This document shows positions 9,887 through 21,749 of a DNA stretch of 64,000 nt, piece after piece (within the stretch, counting starts at the first letter, position 1; each line of letters opens with the position of its first letter). The translations under genes were made by a program, and so were the position numbers. The DNA is from Sulfurimicrobium sp. GTDB taxonomy: Bacteria > Pseudomonadota > Gammaproteobacteria > Burkholderiales > Sulfuricellaceae. The stretch spans positions 1 to 64,000 of the forward strand of contig JAUSBJ010000039.1 in NCBI GenBank assembly GCA_030652035.1, given 5' to 3'. Below the pieces are notes generated by a model. The model made no database searches and had not been told where the DNA came from. It was given only the letters and a program-made list of their open reading frames with translations.

Positions 9887-12613
9887 ATGAACGCTCACAA
9901 GAACACCACAACGACCGAATCACCCTCCCCAACCGCCCCGCCCTGGGCAACTGACGGAGCGAAGATTCTGGCCGGTATCGGCGTCAGCCTCGAACGCGGC
10001 CTGGATGCCCATGCGGTGGCCCGGAACCGCAAACGCTTTGGCCCGAACCAGTTGCGCCAGGCCAGGCGGCGGAATGCCTGGCATATTCTGCTGGACCAGT
10101 TCGCCAGCCTGATGGTCGCTCTCCTCGCTGTCGCGGCGCTCATTGCCTACCTCACCATGGACTGGGTCGATGGCACAGCCATTGTGGCTGTCATCCTCAT
10201 CAATGCCGCCATCGGCTTCACTTCCGAGCTGAAGGCGGTGCGCTCCATGGAAGCGCTCTACCGCCTCGGCCAGACCCGGACGCGGGTCCGCCGCGCTGGC
10301 CGCATCATTGAAATTCCCGCAGTGGAACTGGTACCCGGCGATATCGTGGCGATCGAGGCGGGCGACATGATCACCGCCGATGTGCGCCTGATCAGCGCGT
10401 CCAGGCTGCAAGCCGACGAATCCGCGCTTACCGGCGAGTCGCTGGCGGTGAACAAGGCAATTGACCCGCTGCCGGATCAAACGATCCTGGCGGAACGGCG
10501 CAACATGCTGTTCAAGGGCACAGCGGTCACACTTGGGTCGGCCGAGGGGGTGGTGGTCGCCACCGGGCTCGATTCCGAGCTGGGCAAGATATCGTCCCTG
10601 GTCCTGGAGACGGACAGCAGCGACACGCCGCTCGAAAAACAACTCGAGCACCTGAGCTGGCGCCTGGTCTGGATCACGCTGGCATTGACTGCCGCCCTGG
10701 CCGCCACCGGCATCGCCGCGGGACACGACATTGTGCTCATGCTCCAGACCGCCATTGCCCTGGCCGTGGCCACCGTGCCTGAGGGCCTGCCTGTCGTCGC
10801 GACCATCGCACTGGCCCGCGGCATGTGGCGCATGGCGCGCCGCAATGCGCTGGTCAACCGGCTTTCGGCAGTCGAAACGCTGGGGGCGACGGGCATCATC
10901 TGCACCGACAAGACTGGCACCCTGACGGAAAACCGCATGACCGTCACCCGGCTCATACTGCCTGCCGGCGAACTGGATGTATCCGGCGAGAACGGCTTCC
11001 TGCGCGCTGGCAAGGCTTTCGACCCCGCCCTGGATGCGGCTTTCAGGGCTGCCATCGAAGTCTGCGTGCTGTGCAACAACGCCGAACTCGACACCGACAG
11101 AAACGAGAAAACGGGCAAGCATGTCGGCGATCCCATGGAAACCGCCCTGCTGGCGCTGGGCCGCAAGGCCGGCCTGGAACGCGCCGCCTTGCTGGCAGAG
11201 CAAGAAGAAGTGCGCGAAGAAGCGTTTGACCCCCAGACCAAGATGATGGCCACCTTCCATCGCCACAACGGGCAACTCGGCATCGCCGTCAAGGGCGCGC
11301 CGGAGGCTGTACTGTCCGCCTGTTCGGCATTCCTTTCGGCGGACGGAGAAGAACGGCTCGACGCGGGAAAAAAACAATTCTGGCTGGATCAGAACCAGAA
11401 GATGGCTGGGGAAGGCTTGCGCGTCCTGGTGCTGGCCACGCGGCAGGCGGACAGCATCGATACCTTGCCTTACAGCAAGCTGACTTTTCTTGGGCTTGTC
11501 GGGCTGACCGACCCGCCCCGCGCCGAAGTCCGGGCTGCCATCGAAGAATGCCGCTCTGCCGGGATCAGGGTGGTGATGATCACCGGAGACCAGCCTGCCA
11601 CCGCCCGCCACGTCGCGCGCGCCGTTGGGCTGGCGGATACGGCGGCAGACGAGATCATCCTGGGCGAGGAACTTGAGCCTGCGGGCAGGCTGACACCTGC
11701 AGCACAGGCGCGCATCCTGGCGGCGTCGATCTTTGCCCGCGTCAGCCCGAAGCAGAAACTCGACCTGGTGGAGATTCATCAGAACAACGGCATGGTGGTC
11801 GCCATGACCGGCGACGGGGTGAATGACGCCCCCGCACTGAAAAAAGCCGATATCGGCGTCGCCATGGGCCTGCGTGGCACCCAGGTGGCGCGGGAAGCGG
11901 CCGACATGGTGCTCAAGGACGATGCCTTTTCCAGTATCGTCACAGCGGTCCGGCAAGGGCGCATCATTTTCGACAATATCCGCAAGTTCGTGCTCTACCT
12001 GCTCTCCTGCAATGTCAGCGAAATCCTGGTGGTGGCGGGCGCCACCCTGGTCAACGCGCCGCTGCCGCTGCTGCCGCTGCAGATCCTGTTCCTGAATCTC
12101 GTCACCGACGTCTTCCCTGCCATGGCGCTGGGCGTCGGCCCCGGCGACCCGAACATCATGCGCCGCCCGCCCCGCCCTGCCAGCGAGCCGATCCTGGCGC
12201 GGCGCCACTGGATTGCCGTGGCCAGTTACGGGGTTCTGATCGCGCTTTCCGTGCTGGCCGCCTTTGCGCTGGCATTCCGGCTGGGCTATACGCAACAGGA
12301 AGCCGTCACCCTGTCCTTCCTGACCCTGGCATTTGCCCAGCTCTGGCATGTCTTCAACATGCGCCGGGCCGGATCGGGGATGCTGGTCAACGACATTACC
12401 CGCAACCCTTACGTCTGGGGCGCGCTGGCACTGTGCATAGCCCTGTTTGCGCTGGCGCTGTACCTGCCTGTTCTGGCGGGACTGCTCCAGTTGACTCCGC
12501 CGGATACCACCGGCTGGGCAATCATCCTTGGTTTTTCCCTGATACCCCTGTTTCTGGGGCAATTCTATCTATGGAGCCGCCGGCACATGAGCGCCATGCA
12601 AAACAAATCCTGA
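9887..12613 (+). CDS. P-type cation ATPase, calcium-pump-like (type II)
   Basis: 908 residues from ATG 9887. Domains in order: N-terminal cation ATPase domain (~20-85), actuator domain with ADESALTGES, phosphorylation site D341 in ICTDKTGTLTEN, nucleotide-binding domain with the KGAPEAVL motif, hinge TGDGVNDAPALKKADIGVAMG, and C-terminal membrane domain. The M4 motif TVPEGLPVV and M6 motif LNLVTDVFPAMALG match Ca2+/Na+-type P2 ATPases rather than the proton pumps. It would export a cation, most likely Ca2+, from the cytoplasm. A cation exchanger gene of the Ca2+/cation antiporter superfamily follows 40 bases downstream, supporting a calcium-homeostasis pair. Exact ion specificity is not proven. 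Confidence 0.88.
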   Translation: MNAHKNTTTTESPSPTAPPWATDGAKILAGIGVSLERGLDAHAVARNRKRFGPNQLRQARRRNAWHILLDQFASLMVALLAVAALIAYLTMDWVDGTAIVAVILINAAIGFTSELKAVRSMEALYRLGQTRTRVRRAGRIIEIPAVELVPGDIVAIEAGDMITADVRLISASRLQADESALTGESLAVNKAIDPLPDQTILAERRNMLFKGTAVTLGSAEGVVVATGLDSELGKISSLVLETDSSDTPLEKQLEHLSWRLVWITLALTAALAATGIAAGHDIVLMLQTAIALAVATVPEGLPVVATIALARGMWRMARRNALVNRLSAVETLGATGIICTDKTGTLTENRMTVTRLILPAGELDVSGENGFLRAGKAFDPALDAAFRAAIEVCVLCNNAELDTDRNEKTGKHVGDPMETALLALGRKAGLERAALLAEQEEVREEAFDPQTKMMATFHRHNGQLGIAVKGAPEAVLSACSAFLSADGEERLDAGKKQFWLDQNQKMAGEGLRVLVLATRQADSIDTLPYSKLTFLGLVGLTDPPRAEVRAAIEECRSAGIRVVMITGDQPATARHVARAVGLADTAADEIILGEELEPAGRLTPAAQARILAASIFARVSPKQKLDLVEIHQNNGMVVAMTGDGVNDAPALKKADIGVAMGLRGTQVAREAADMVLKDDAFSSIVTAVRQGRIIFDNIRKFVLYLLSCNVSEILVVAGATLVNAPLPLLPLQILFLNLVTDVFPAMALGVGPGDPNIMRRPPRPASEPILARRHWIAVASYGVLIALSVLAAFALAFRLGYTQQEAVTLSFLTLAFAQLWHVFNMRRAGSGMLVNDITRNPYVWGALALCIALFALALYLPVLAGLLQLTPPDTTGWAIILGFSLIPLFLGQFYLWSRRHMSAMQNKS

Positions 12614-12653
12614 ATGCTATAATCGCCGCCTTTCCAGCCTCTGTAGCACTACC

Positions 12654-13655
12654 ATGATCTTCGCTGAACTCTTTCTCATGCTCATCATCATCCTGGTCGC
12701 GGCGGAGGTGTTCACCAACGCGCTCGAACATCTGGGCGAAAAACTGAAAATTTCCGAAGGCGTCACCGGCTCGCTGTTTGCCGCGGTAGGCACCGCCCTG
12801 CCCGAAACCCTGGTACCGCTACTGGCAATTTTCGCTGGCACCGCCAACTCACACGTCAACGAGGAAATCGGCGTCGGCGCCATCCTCGGCGCCCCGCTGA
12901 TGCTCTCCACCCTCTCCATTTTCCTGATGGCCATGGCGGTGCTGAAAAAACGCGGCTGGCAAGGCCATCTCACGCCGGAACACACGGGCCTGACGCGTGA
13001 CCTCAATTTTTTCCTCGCGGCCTTTTCGCTTTCCGCTATCGCCCTCTTCATTCCCCATGAAACCCCGCTGTTCCGCACCTTGCTGGCATTCGGCATGGTG
13101 ATGATCTATTTCTTTTACATCATGCTCACGCTGCGCGCCTCCGCCAAGCTGGTGAACGAAGGGCACGGCACGGAAGCAGAGGGCAAGATGATGCTGTGCA
13201 AACTCGGCCTGCCGGAAAACATGACGGTGATCATGATCCAGTTACTGCTGGGCCTGGGTCTGCTGGTGGCGGGCGCCAAGGGCTTCATTCACGGCGTGGA
13301 CGGCGCCTCGCAAATCCTCGGCATTTCGCCCCTGCTGCTGTCGCTGCTGATCATCCCGATTGCCACCGAGCTGCCGGAAAAGGTCAACAGCATCCTGTGG
13401 ATCCGCCGCCACAAGGACACGCTGGCTTTTGGCAACATCACCGGCGCGATGGTGTTCCAGGGCACGCTGCTGCCGGCCATCGGCATCATGCTTACCCCCT
13501 GGACACCGCAGCGCGAGGTGCTGGCCGGCATCATCGTCACCCTGGTGGCAGCCTCCTGGCTGCGATGGATGTCCTCGCGTGGACAGTTGCGGGTCTGGCA
13601 CCTCGCCTTCAATGGCGCGCTGTATGTGACTTACCTCACCATCGTGCTGGCCTGA
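12654..13655 (+). CDS. Sodium/calcium exchanger family protein
   Basis: 333 residues, about ten membrane helices in two homologous halves. The alpha-repeat motifs are GTALPETLVPLLAIFAG (residues ~46-62) and PIATELPEKVNSILWI in the second half, each with the acidic residue that binds cation in CaCA antiporters. It would exchange Ca2+ (or a similar cation) for Na+ or H+. It is 40 bases downstream of the P-type ATPase, probably in one transcription unit, so the two would share an ion-efflux role. Confidence 0.82.
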   Translation: MIFAELFLMLIIILVAAEVFTNALEHLGEKLKISEGVTGSLFAAVGTALPETLVPLLAIFAGTANSHVNEEIGVGAILGAPLMLSTLSIFLMAMAVLKKRGWQGHLTPEHTGLTRDLNFFLAAFSLSAIALFIPHETPLFRTLLAFGMVMIYFFYIMLTLRASAKLVNEGHGTEAEGKMMLCKLGLPENMTVIMIQLLLGLGLLVAGAKGFIHGVDGASQILGISPLLLSLLIIPIATELPEKVNSILWIRRHKDTLAFGNITGAMVFQGTLLPAIGIMLTPWTPQREVLAGIIVTLVAASWLRWMSSRGQLRVWHLAFNGALYVTYLTIVLA

Positions 13656-13666
13656 AAAAGTGATGA

Positions 13667-13698
13667 GTGAGGGGTAAGCGGTAATGCGCACCCCTCAC
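13667..13698. repeat. Short inverted repeat after the exchanger gene
   Basis: GTGAGGGGT (13667-13675) and ACCCCTCAC (13690-13698) are perfect complements separated by 14 bases, 12 bases after the stop codon. A further partial copy CCCCTCACCC follows. There is no T run, so this is not a clear intrinsic terminator. Confidence 0.5.
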
Positions 13699-13763
13699 CC
13701 CTCACCCTTTACCCAAAACCGCCAAACCGCTATGCTGCCGCTTCCCTATCAGGAAAATGCGCC

Positions 13764-16232
<2,469 letters not shown>

Positions 16233-16280
16233 ATGCTTGATCCAGCTGATTTTGAGTTGAATTCCGGAAAAACTGATTAC

Positions 16281-18281
16281 ATGAACAGAATAACCACCCT
16301 ACCCTTGATCCTGGCCCTGGCACTCAGCCACGCGGCGGGAGCACAGGAAGTGTCCTCTTCCTACCTGCTTGATGATCTTGGCGACCAGACCAGCATCGCC
16401 ACGCGCACCAAGCTGCGCGTCGATTACGCGCCGGGCACCATCAACATTCTGCATAGCGACGACCTCATGACCCAGGGCGCGCGCACGGTATGGGAAGCGC
16501 TGGCGCTGGTACCGGGTTTCGAACAATCCATCGATGAAACTGGCACACGCCAGGTCATCGTGCGCGGCGTAGGAAAATCCTACTCTTCCGGCGCCATCAA
16601 GATCCTGGTGAATGACATCGCCCTCAATTCGGAGTTGATGAGCCTTGCCAACCCGGTGCTCAACATGCCGGTGGAGCAGGTTGAACGCATCGAAGTGATC
16701 CGCGGACCGGGCTCCGTCATGTATGGCGAGTCAGCCTACATGGGCGTGGTCAACGTCATCACCCGCAAGCAGGGGCAGCGCCTGTTCGCCGGATTCGGCA
16801 GTGACGGGATGATGGCCGGCGGTGGGGTAATATCTAGCAACAATACGGAAACCGGCCTTAATTTCAACCTCAACCTGGCTGGATGGAAGGCGCAAGGTGG
16901 CGGCCATGCAGGGCAGGATCAACTCTACCGGGAAGGTCTGGGTGACTTGTCCAATGCGCCAGGGCCGATCAACGACAAACAGAATAACCGCTCCGCCCTG
17001 TTCGGCCTGAATTACCGGAACACCTCCCTGTCTGCCCTGTGGCTGGAAGATGGTGCCGGCGACCACTACGGCATCAACAATGTCCTGCCACCGGACGAGA
17101 AACGCATCGTCACACGCCACCGTCACCGTGCGCTGGAAATCAAGCAGGGGCTGGAGTTCACTCCAGCCTTACAGGCTGAACTCAAGCTCGGCTGGCAGGA
17201 TTTCACGCACACCCGAGACCGGCTTTATCTCGATCCTGGCGCCTACTATGATCCATCCCTTACCTATCCGATCCGGCTGAGCCGCGATTACCGCGAAAAA
17301 CGCCTGACGGCTGGCGCCGACCTGGCCTGGGAACTTGCCCGGCACACCCTGCTGCTGGGATGGGCTTTCAGCCAAAGCGAAATCATCACGGGTAGCTGGA
17401 ACTGGAATTTTCCCTATTACGATATCGGCACAAACTTTATCGATACCGGCATGAAGCGTACTGTCAACAGCTTCACTGCCCAGGACGAATTTCGTGTCAA
17501 CCCGCATTTCACCCTGACGGCCGGCCTGCGCCACGACCATTACAACGACCTTGGCGACAGCACCACGCCACGCCTTGCGGCAGTCTGGCAAATGGCGCCA
17601 CAGCACATTATCAAGGCCCAATACGCCGAGGCCTTTCGCGCCCCGACCTTCTATGAGCTTTACAATGGCGGGCAGCCTGCCAATATCCGCCCGGAAACTG
17701 TCGCCACCACGGAATTTGGCTATATCTACAAAGGAGATAGCAATCGCGGCGCGGTCACCCTGTTCCATTCCGACCTCAGGAACCTGATCATCTTCGTGGA
17801 CTCACCTGACTATGTAGGTTACAGCAATAGCAGTAGTGGCATGTCTCAGGGAGTGGAGCTGGAAGGAGAACACTGGGTGACAAAAGACCTGAAATTTTCC
17901 GGCAATCTGACCTGGCTGGACACCCGGGACAATGCCACCAGACAGACTATCCCTGGTGCCGGCCACTGGCTTGCCAATGCCGGACTGGAATACCGTGCCA
18001 GCCAGAACCTGGCTTTTGGCATCAGGCTGCGCGAAGTGGGCGCGCGGAGCCGTGAAGCGGGGGATAGCCGCCCTACCCTGAGCGGCTACAACGTAACGGA
18101 CATTTCCGCCCGGCTGTTCAATGTCGCAGGCACCCGGGGGCTGACCCTGCGGGCAGGCATTCGCAACGTGTTCGACCAGGATGTGCGCTATCCCGCAATG
18201 AGCATGCAGCAAGGCATTTACCCAGAAGACTATCCGCGCGGGTCGCGGCAATGGTGGACGCTGCTGAGTTACAGCTTTTAA
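16281..18281 (+). CDS. TonB-dependent outer-membrane receptor
   Basis: 666 residues from ATG 16281, which leaves a proper signal peptide (MNRITTLPLILALALSHAAG, cut near AQE). The plug domain follows (~45-160) with ALALVPGFEQSIDETGTRQV and the conserved VERIEVIRGPGSVMYGESAYMGVVNVITRK. The remainder is a 22-strand-type barrel ending in a C-terminal aromatic residue (SYSF), the usual BAM signal. It takes up a large or scarce ligand across the outer membrane using TonB energy. The ligand is unknown; no ABC transporter, siderophore genes or riboswitch are adjacent. The gap to glgP is only 48 bases, but a link in function is not evident. Confidence 0.9.
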   Translation: MNRITTLPLILALALSHAAGAQEVSSSYLLDDLGDQTSIATRTKLRVDYAPGTINILHSDDLMTQGARTVWEALALVPGFEQSIDETGTRQVIVRGVGKSYSSGAIKILVNDIALNSELMSLANPVLNMPVEQVERIEVIRGPGSVMYGESAYMGVVNVITRKQGQRLFAGFGSDGMMAGGGVISSNNTETGLNFNLNLAGWKAQGGGHAGQDQLYREGLGDLSNAPGPINDKQNNRSALFGLNYRNTSLSALWLEDGAGDHYGINNVLPPDEKRIVTRHRHRALEIKQGLEFTPALQAELKLGWQDFTHTRDRLYLDPGAYYDPSLTYPIRLSRDYREKRLTAGADLAWELARHTLLLGWAFSQSEIITGSWNWNFPYYDIGTNFIDTGMKRTVNSFTAQDEFRVNPHFTLTAGLRHDHYNDLGDSTTPRLAAVWQMAPQHIIKAQYAEAFRAPTFYELYNGGQPANIRPETVATTEFGYIYKGDSNRGAVTLFHSDLRNLIIFVDSPDYVGYSNSSSGMSQGVELEGEHWVTKDLKFSGNLTWLDTRDNATRQTIPGAGHWLANAGLEYRASQNLAFGIRLREVGARSREAGDSRPTLSGYNVTDISARLFNVAGTRGLTLRAGIRNVFDQDVRYPAMSMQQGIYPEDYPRGSRQWWTLLSYSF

Positions 18282-18313
18282 CCCGGATTATCCATACATG
18301 GATAACCCGGGTT
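18280..18313. terminator. Hairpin terminator-like element after the TonB receptor
   Basis: AACCCGGATTATCCA and TGGATAACCCGGGTT form a near-perfect 15-base stem around TACA, starting at the stop codon of the receptor gene. The T run after it is weak (TTAATCTT). It probably ends transcription before the convergent pilR. Confidence 0.55.
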
Positions 18314-18330
18314 TAATCTTAAAAACGGTA

Positions 18331-18497
18331 TTTCACCGCAAAGGACGCGAAGGTTCGCAAGGCAAAACAAGGGGTTAATAAATTGCTGCCACTCACCCAT
18401 TGGATGGGCAGCTCAAGCCACCCCAAGCTCTTGAATTCCTTCGCGCTCCTTCGCGTCCCTTGTGCCCTTTAGGGTATTTGCGGTTCAACTGCTTTTT
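18331..18497 (+). repeat. Dispersed intergenic repeat, copy A
   Basis: A ~167-base element beginning TTTCACCGCAAAGGACGC and ending GCGGTTCAACTGCTTTTT. Its two ends are themselves imperfect complements (ACCGCAAAGGACGCGAAGG against CCTTCGCGTCCCTTG and TTTGCGGT). A second copy in opposite orientation is at 63383-63529; the shared blocks include AAAACAAGGSGTTAAT and TGAATTCCTTCGCG. It contains no coding sequence and lies between convergent genes. Confidence 0.75.
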
Positions 18498-18502
18498 CTA
18501 GG

Positions 18503-19861
18503 TTAATCTATCCCCAGCCGCGCCAGACGGTATCTCAGGGCGCGGAAAGTAATCCCCAGCAGCTTCGCGGCGGCGGTCTTGTTGTAGCGGGTTTTCTCCA
18601 ATGCCTCGAGCAGCGCTTCTTTCTCCACCCGGTCGAGGTAATCGGGCAGCGGCCATTTGGCACCCGGCTCATGGCTAACGGGATCATCTCCCGCCGCGGG
18701 CTCGGTCAGATAGAGGTCGTCCTTGTGGATACTGGTGCTGCCACACAAGGCTAGCGCACGTTCAAGAATATTTTCAAGTTCGCGCACGTTGCCGGGGAAA
18801 TCATAACGTTGCAGCGCCTCGACCGCGTCCGGCGCCAGTTTCGGCTCTGTCCCGCCGGCCTGGCACGCCAGTCTGGTCAGGATGTTGCCGGCGATCAGCG
18901 GCACATCGTCGTGCATTTCGCGCAAGGAAGGCATTTTGAGCTCGATCACATTGAGGCGGTAGTAGAGATCCTGGCGGAATTTTCCGCTCTCCACGCAATC
19001 CGCCAGCTTCTGATGGGTCGCGCTGATAATGCGCACATCTACCGGGTCTTCCTGTGTGGCGCCCACCTTGCGTACCTTTTTTTCCTGGATAGCGCGCAGC
19101 AGCTTGACCTGCATGGCCAGGGGCAGATCAGCCACTTCATCGAGGAACAGGGTGCCACCGCTGGCCACCTGAAAGAATCCGTCCCGATCCTGCTCAGCAC
19201 CCGTAAAAGCACCCTTGCGGTAACCGAAAAACTCGCTTTCCATGAGATTCTCCGGAATCGCGCCGCAGTTTACCGGCACGAAGGGTTTCTCGCGCCGCGC
19301 GCTCTTTTCATGAATCAGGCGCGCAGCCAGTTCCTTGCCGCTGCCCGATTCGCCCGTGACATACACCGGCGCCTGGCTGCGCGCCAGCTTTTCGATCAGG
19401 CCGCGCACCTGTTCCATGGCATGAGACTGCCCGAGCAAGGCGTAGCCTTCCGGTGCCGACGGCTCGACAGAAGAAGGCAGTTTGAGCGCGGACTTGACCA
19501 CGGCGCGCAATTGATCGAGCGCAACCGGCTTGGACAGATAATCGAATGCCCCCGCCTTGAGGGCTGCAACCGCATTCTCGGTGCTGCCGTGCGCGGTGAT
19601 CACGGCCACCGGCAAATTCGGGCAGTTGGCGCCGATATAGCGCACAATTTCCAGGCCTTCGCCGTCCGGCAAACGCATATCGGTCAGGCACAGGTCGAAT
19701 TCCTGTTCCTGCACCTTCTGCAACGCATCCTTGACTGTCGATGCACGCTCCACTTGCAGCCCCATTTTCAGCAGGGTCAATTCCAGCAGTTCGAGAATAT
19801 CCGCTTCGTCGTCCACGATCAGGGCAACATAGTTTGTCGCATTAGCGATGCTTCGTTTCAA
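18503..19861 (-). CDS. pilR: Sigma-54 response regulator PilR
   Basis: 452 residues from a TTG start at 19861, chosen because AAAGGAGGT sits about six bases upstream and the TTG overlaps the pilS stop as TTGA. Receiver domain (~5-120) with phospho-acceptor D61 (CLTDMRLPDG), AAA+ sigma-54 activator domain with GESGSGKE Walker A and the GAFTGA loop that contacts sigma-54, and a C-terminal Fis-type helix-turn-helix (NKTAAAKLLGITFRALRYRL). PilR activates pilin (pilA) transcription at sigma-54 promoters. Start-stop overlap with pilS indicates translational coupling. Confidence 0.93.
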   Translation of the reverse strand: MKRSIANATNYVALIVDDEADILELLELTLLKMGLQVERASTVKDALQKVQEQEFDLCLTDMRLPDGEGLEIVRYIGANCPNLPVAVITAHGSTENAVAALKAGAFDYLSKPVALDQLRAVVKSALKLPSSVEPSAPEGYALLGQSHAMEQVRGLIEKLARSQAPVYVTGESGSGKELAARLIHEKSARREKPFVPVNCGAIPENLMESEFFGYRKGAFTGAEQDRDGFFQVASGGTLFLDEVADLPLAMQVKLLRAIQEKKVRKVGATQEDPVDVRIISATHQKLADCVESGKFRQDLYYRLNVIELKMPSLREMHDDVPLIAGNILTRLACQAGGTEPKLAPDAVEALQRYDFPGNVRELENILERALALCGSTSIHKDDLYLTEPAAGDDPVSHEPGAKWPLPDYLDRVEKEALLEALEKTRYNKTAAAKLLGITFRALRYRLARLGID

Positions 19862-21480
19862 CAGGGACCTCCTTTGCAACAAATCCTGAACTGCCCGCCC
19901 GGCGCCACCTCGATATAATCCAGGCTGGCATCGTTAGCCTCGCATATTTCACGGGCGATGTACAAACCCAGGCCGGTGCCACTGCTGAAAGTGGTAAAGA
20001 ACGGTTCGAACAACTGCCCGGCCAGCGCCTTGTCGACACCCGGCCCATCGTCGATGACATCGATCTGCACCACGTTGTCCAGATGCGCGGCGGAAACGTA
20101 AAGCCGGATGCTGGCATCTGTCTGCCGGCTATGGCGCCAGGCATTGCGGCAAAGATTCCACAATATTTGATGCAGATGCGAGCGGTCGAAGCAGATGGTG
20201 GGATGCGTATCCATTTCCAGCGAAATGGCAGCAGCCGGTATTTTTTCCGCCAGGCAGAATTGCTCGATGAAGCCGCCCAGAAAGACATCCAGGTTAAGGG
20301 TTTCACGTTGCGCCCGGTCGCGGCGGTTGAGTTGCAGCACATCCTGCACCATGCGATCCAGACGCAGCGTGTTGTCGCGGATAATCTGCAACAGGCGGGA
20401 TTCTGTTTTATCGTGCTCTTCTTCCTGCAAAAGTTGCGTTGCATGACCAATGGCAGAAAGCGGATTACGGATTTCATGCGCAATATTCGCGGTCAGGCGG
20501 CCCAGCGCAGCCAGCTTGATTTGCTGCGACTGGGCCTGTTGGCGGCTGACATCTTCAAGGAAAATAACCGCCCCGACCTCTGCACCGCTTTCAATCGGGC
20601 TGAAGCGGGTACTGATCTGCTTCCCTGTCGCCAATATGCCCAAGGGCGGAAAATTGAGTGTACGGTCGCCACGCCAGCGCGCCAGGCGCTCCGCGATGGC
20701 CGGCGCATAATCGTAGAGGCGCAGATCGCGCCTGAAACGCGCAGGAGAGCCAAGCAAACGCTCGCACTGGAGGTTATGAGTACGCACCCGGCCCTGGTCA
20801 TCCACGACCATCACCCCATCCGGCATGGACTGGATCACCAGCGCGTTGACCTGGGACAGATTCTCCAGATCAATGCTCTTCTGCTCGACCAGGCGTTCGC
20901 TTTCCACCACCTGTCTGGCGAGATAGTAGCCCATGCCCGCCGTGGCAAAAAACCCCATGCTTAATAGCGCGGCCTGGAAATAATCATCCTGCACCCCGAG
21001 CACGAACAACTGGTAGCTCTGTTCCAGCAGCACTGCGATGCTGGCCATGGCCGCAAAAAACATCGCCTGCCGCCCCTTGCTGATCAGGCTGCTGGCCGCC
21101 AGTGCCACCACCAGCAGGAGGCCGAGGCCGCTCTTGATGCCGCCGCTGGCATGCATCAGCAGGGTGATGAATACCACGTCACCCAATGTCTGCGCGCTCA
21201 ACTGGAGGTTAAACGCGGGCCAGCGCGTACTGATGGCCAGAGTCATGAGCGTGCTGAACAGCACGTACAAACTGCTGACAATCAAAAACATTCCCGGGTG
21301 CTGGTCACCGTAAACCGGCATTGCCCCGAAGAAAACGAACACCGTCACGAACAGGCCGGAGACGGTGAGCCGGTAGAGATTGAAGTAGTGCAGCGACTTC
21401 CAGTAAGCATCCGGCGAGGGGGAGCCGTGCCTGAAAAAAGCCCACAAAGAACCCAGATTGCGAAGCAGGGAAGCGTTCAT
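19858..21480 (-). CDS. pilS: Sensor histidine kinase PilS
   Basis: 540 residues from ATG 21480. About six N-terminal membrane helices (to ~180), a PAS-like domain (NALVIQSMPDGVMVVDDQGR), a HisKA domain with phospho-accepting H335 (ANIAHEIRNPLSAIGHATQ) and a HATPase domain with VDVIDDGPG-like and GTGLGLYIAREI boxes. It controls PilR phosphorylation, and in Pseudomonas senses pilin levels in the inner membrane. The frame remains open 38 codons upstream, without homology. Followed by pilR with a four-base TTGA overlap. Confidence 0.93.
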   Translation of the reverse strand: MNASLLRNLGSLWAFFRHGSPSPDAYWKSLHYFNLYRLTVSGLFVTVFVFFGAMPVYGDQHPGMFLIVSSLYVLFSTLMTLAISTRWPAFNLQLSAQTLGDVVFITLLMHASGGIKSGLGLLLVVALAASSLISKGRQAMFFAAMASIAVLLEQSYQLFVLGVQDDYFQAALLSMGFFATAGMGYYLARQVVESERLVEQKSIDLENLSQVNALVIQSMPDGVMVVDDQGRVRTHNLQCERLLGSPARFRRDLRLYDYAPAIAERLARWRGDRTLNFPPLGILATGKQISTRFSPIESGAEVGAVIFLEDVSRQQAQSQQIKLAALGRLTANIAHEIRNPLSAIGHATQLLQEEEHDKTESRLLQIIRDNTLRLDRMVQDVLQLNRRDRAQRETLNLDVFLGGFIEQFCLAEKIPAAAISLEMDTHPTICFDRSHLHQILWNLCRNAWRHSRQTDASIRLYVSAAHLDNVVQIDVIDDGPGVDKALAGQLFEPFFTTFSSGTGLGLYIAREICEANDASLDYIEVAPGGQFRICCKGGPC

Positions 21481-21500
21481 CGAACCGGATGCAATACGAG

Positions 21501-21728
21501 TCAATCCGGATGACGCAGGCGGCGATGTTCTTCGCAGCAGAAAAACTCGTCCCGGGACAGGAGCGCCTCGCTGCGCGGCAAATGAACGCCACATTGCACG
21601 CAGCGCACCATGTCCTCCTCGATCTGCGCGGGTGGAGCGGGTTCATCTTTCTCCAGGCTACGGCTGTATTTTTTCAGCAGGGAGTAGATCAGCCAGACAC
21701 CCGCAAGCAGCAATAAAATCTTGATCAA
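21501..21728 (-). CDS. Small membrane-anchored zinc-ribbon protein (PP0621-like)
   Basis: 75 residues. One N-terminal helix (IKILLLLAGVWLIYSLL), a short linker, then a metal-binding pattern CVQC near 43-46 and CCEEH near 64-68. Proteins of this type (PP0621 family) are frequently found next to pilS in beta- and gammaproteobacteria; their function is not known. It lies 20 bases upstream of pilS and is probably co-transcribed with it. Confidence 0.75.
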   Translation of the reverse strand: MIKILLLLAGVWLIYSLLKKYSRSLEKDEPAPPAQIEEDMVRCVQCGVHLPRSEALLSRDEFFCCEEHRRLRHPD

Positions 21729-21749
21729 GCATTTCCCCGATTGATGGCT

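Noticed and set aside
9920-12562. Very long antisense frame (880 codons) on the minus strand
   Set aside because: It mirrors the P-type ATPase gene in a GC-rich genome; composition is rich in Gly, Gln, Arg and His and has no family likeness, while the + strand protein has full catalytic motifs.
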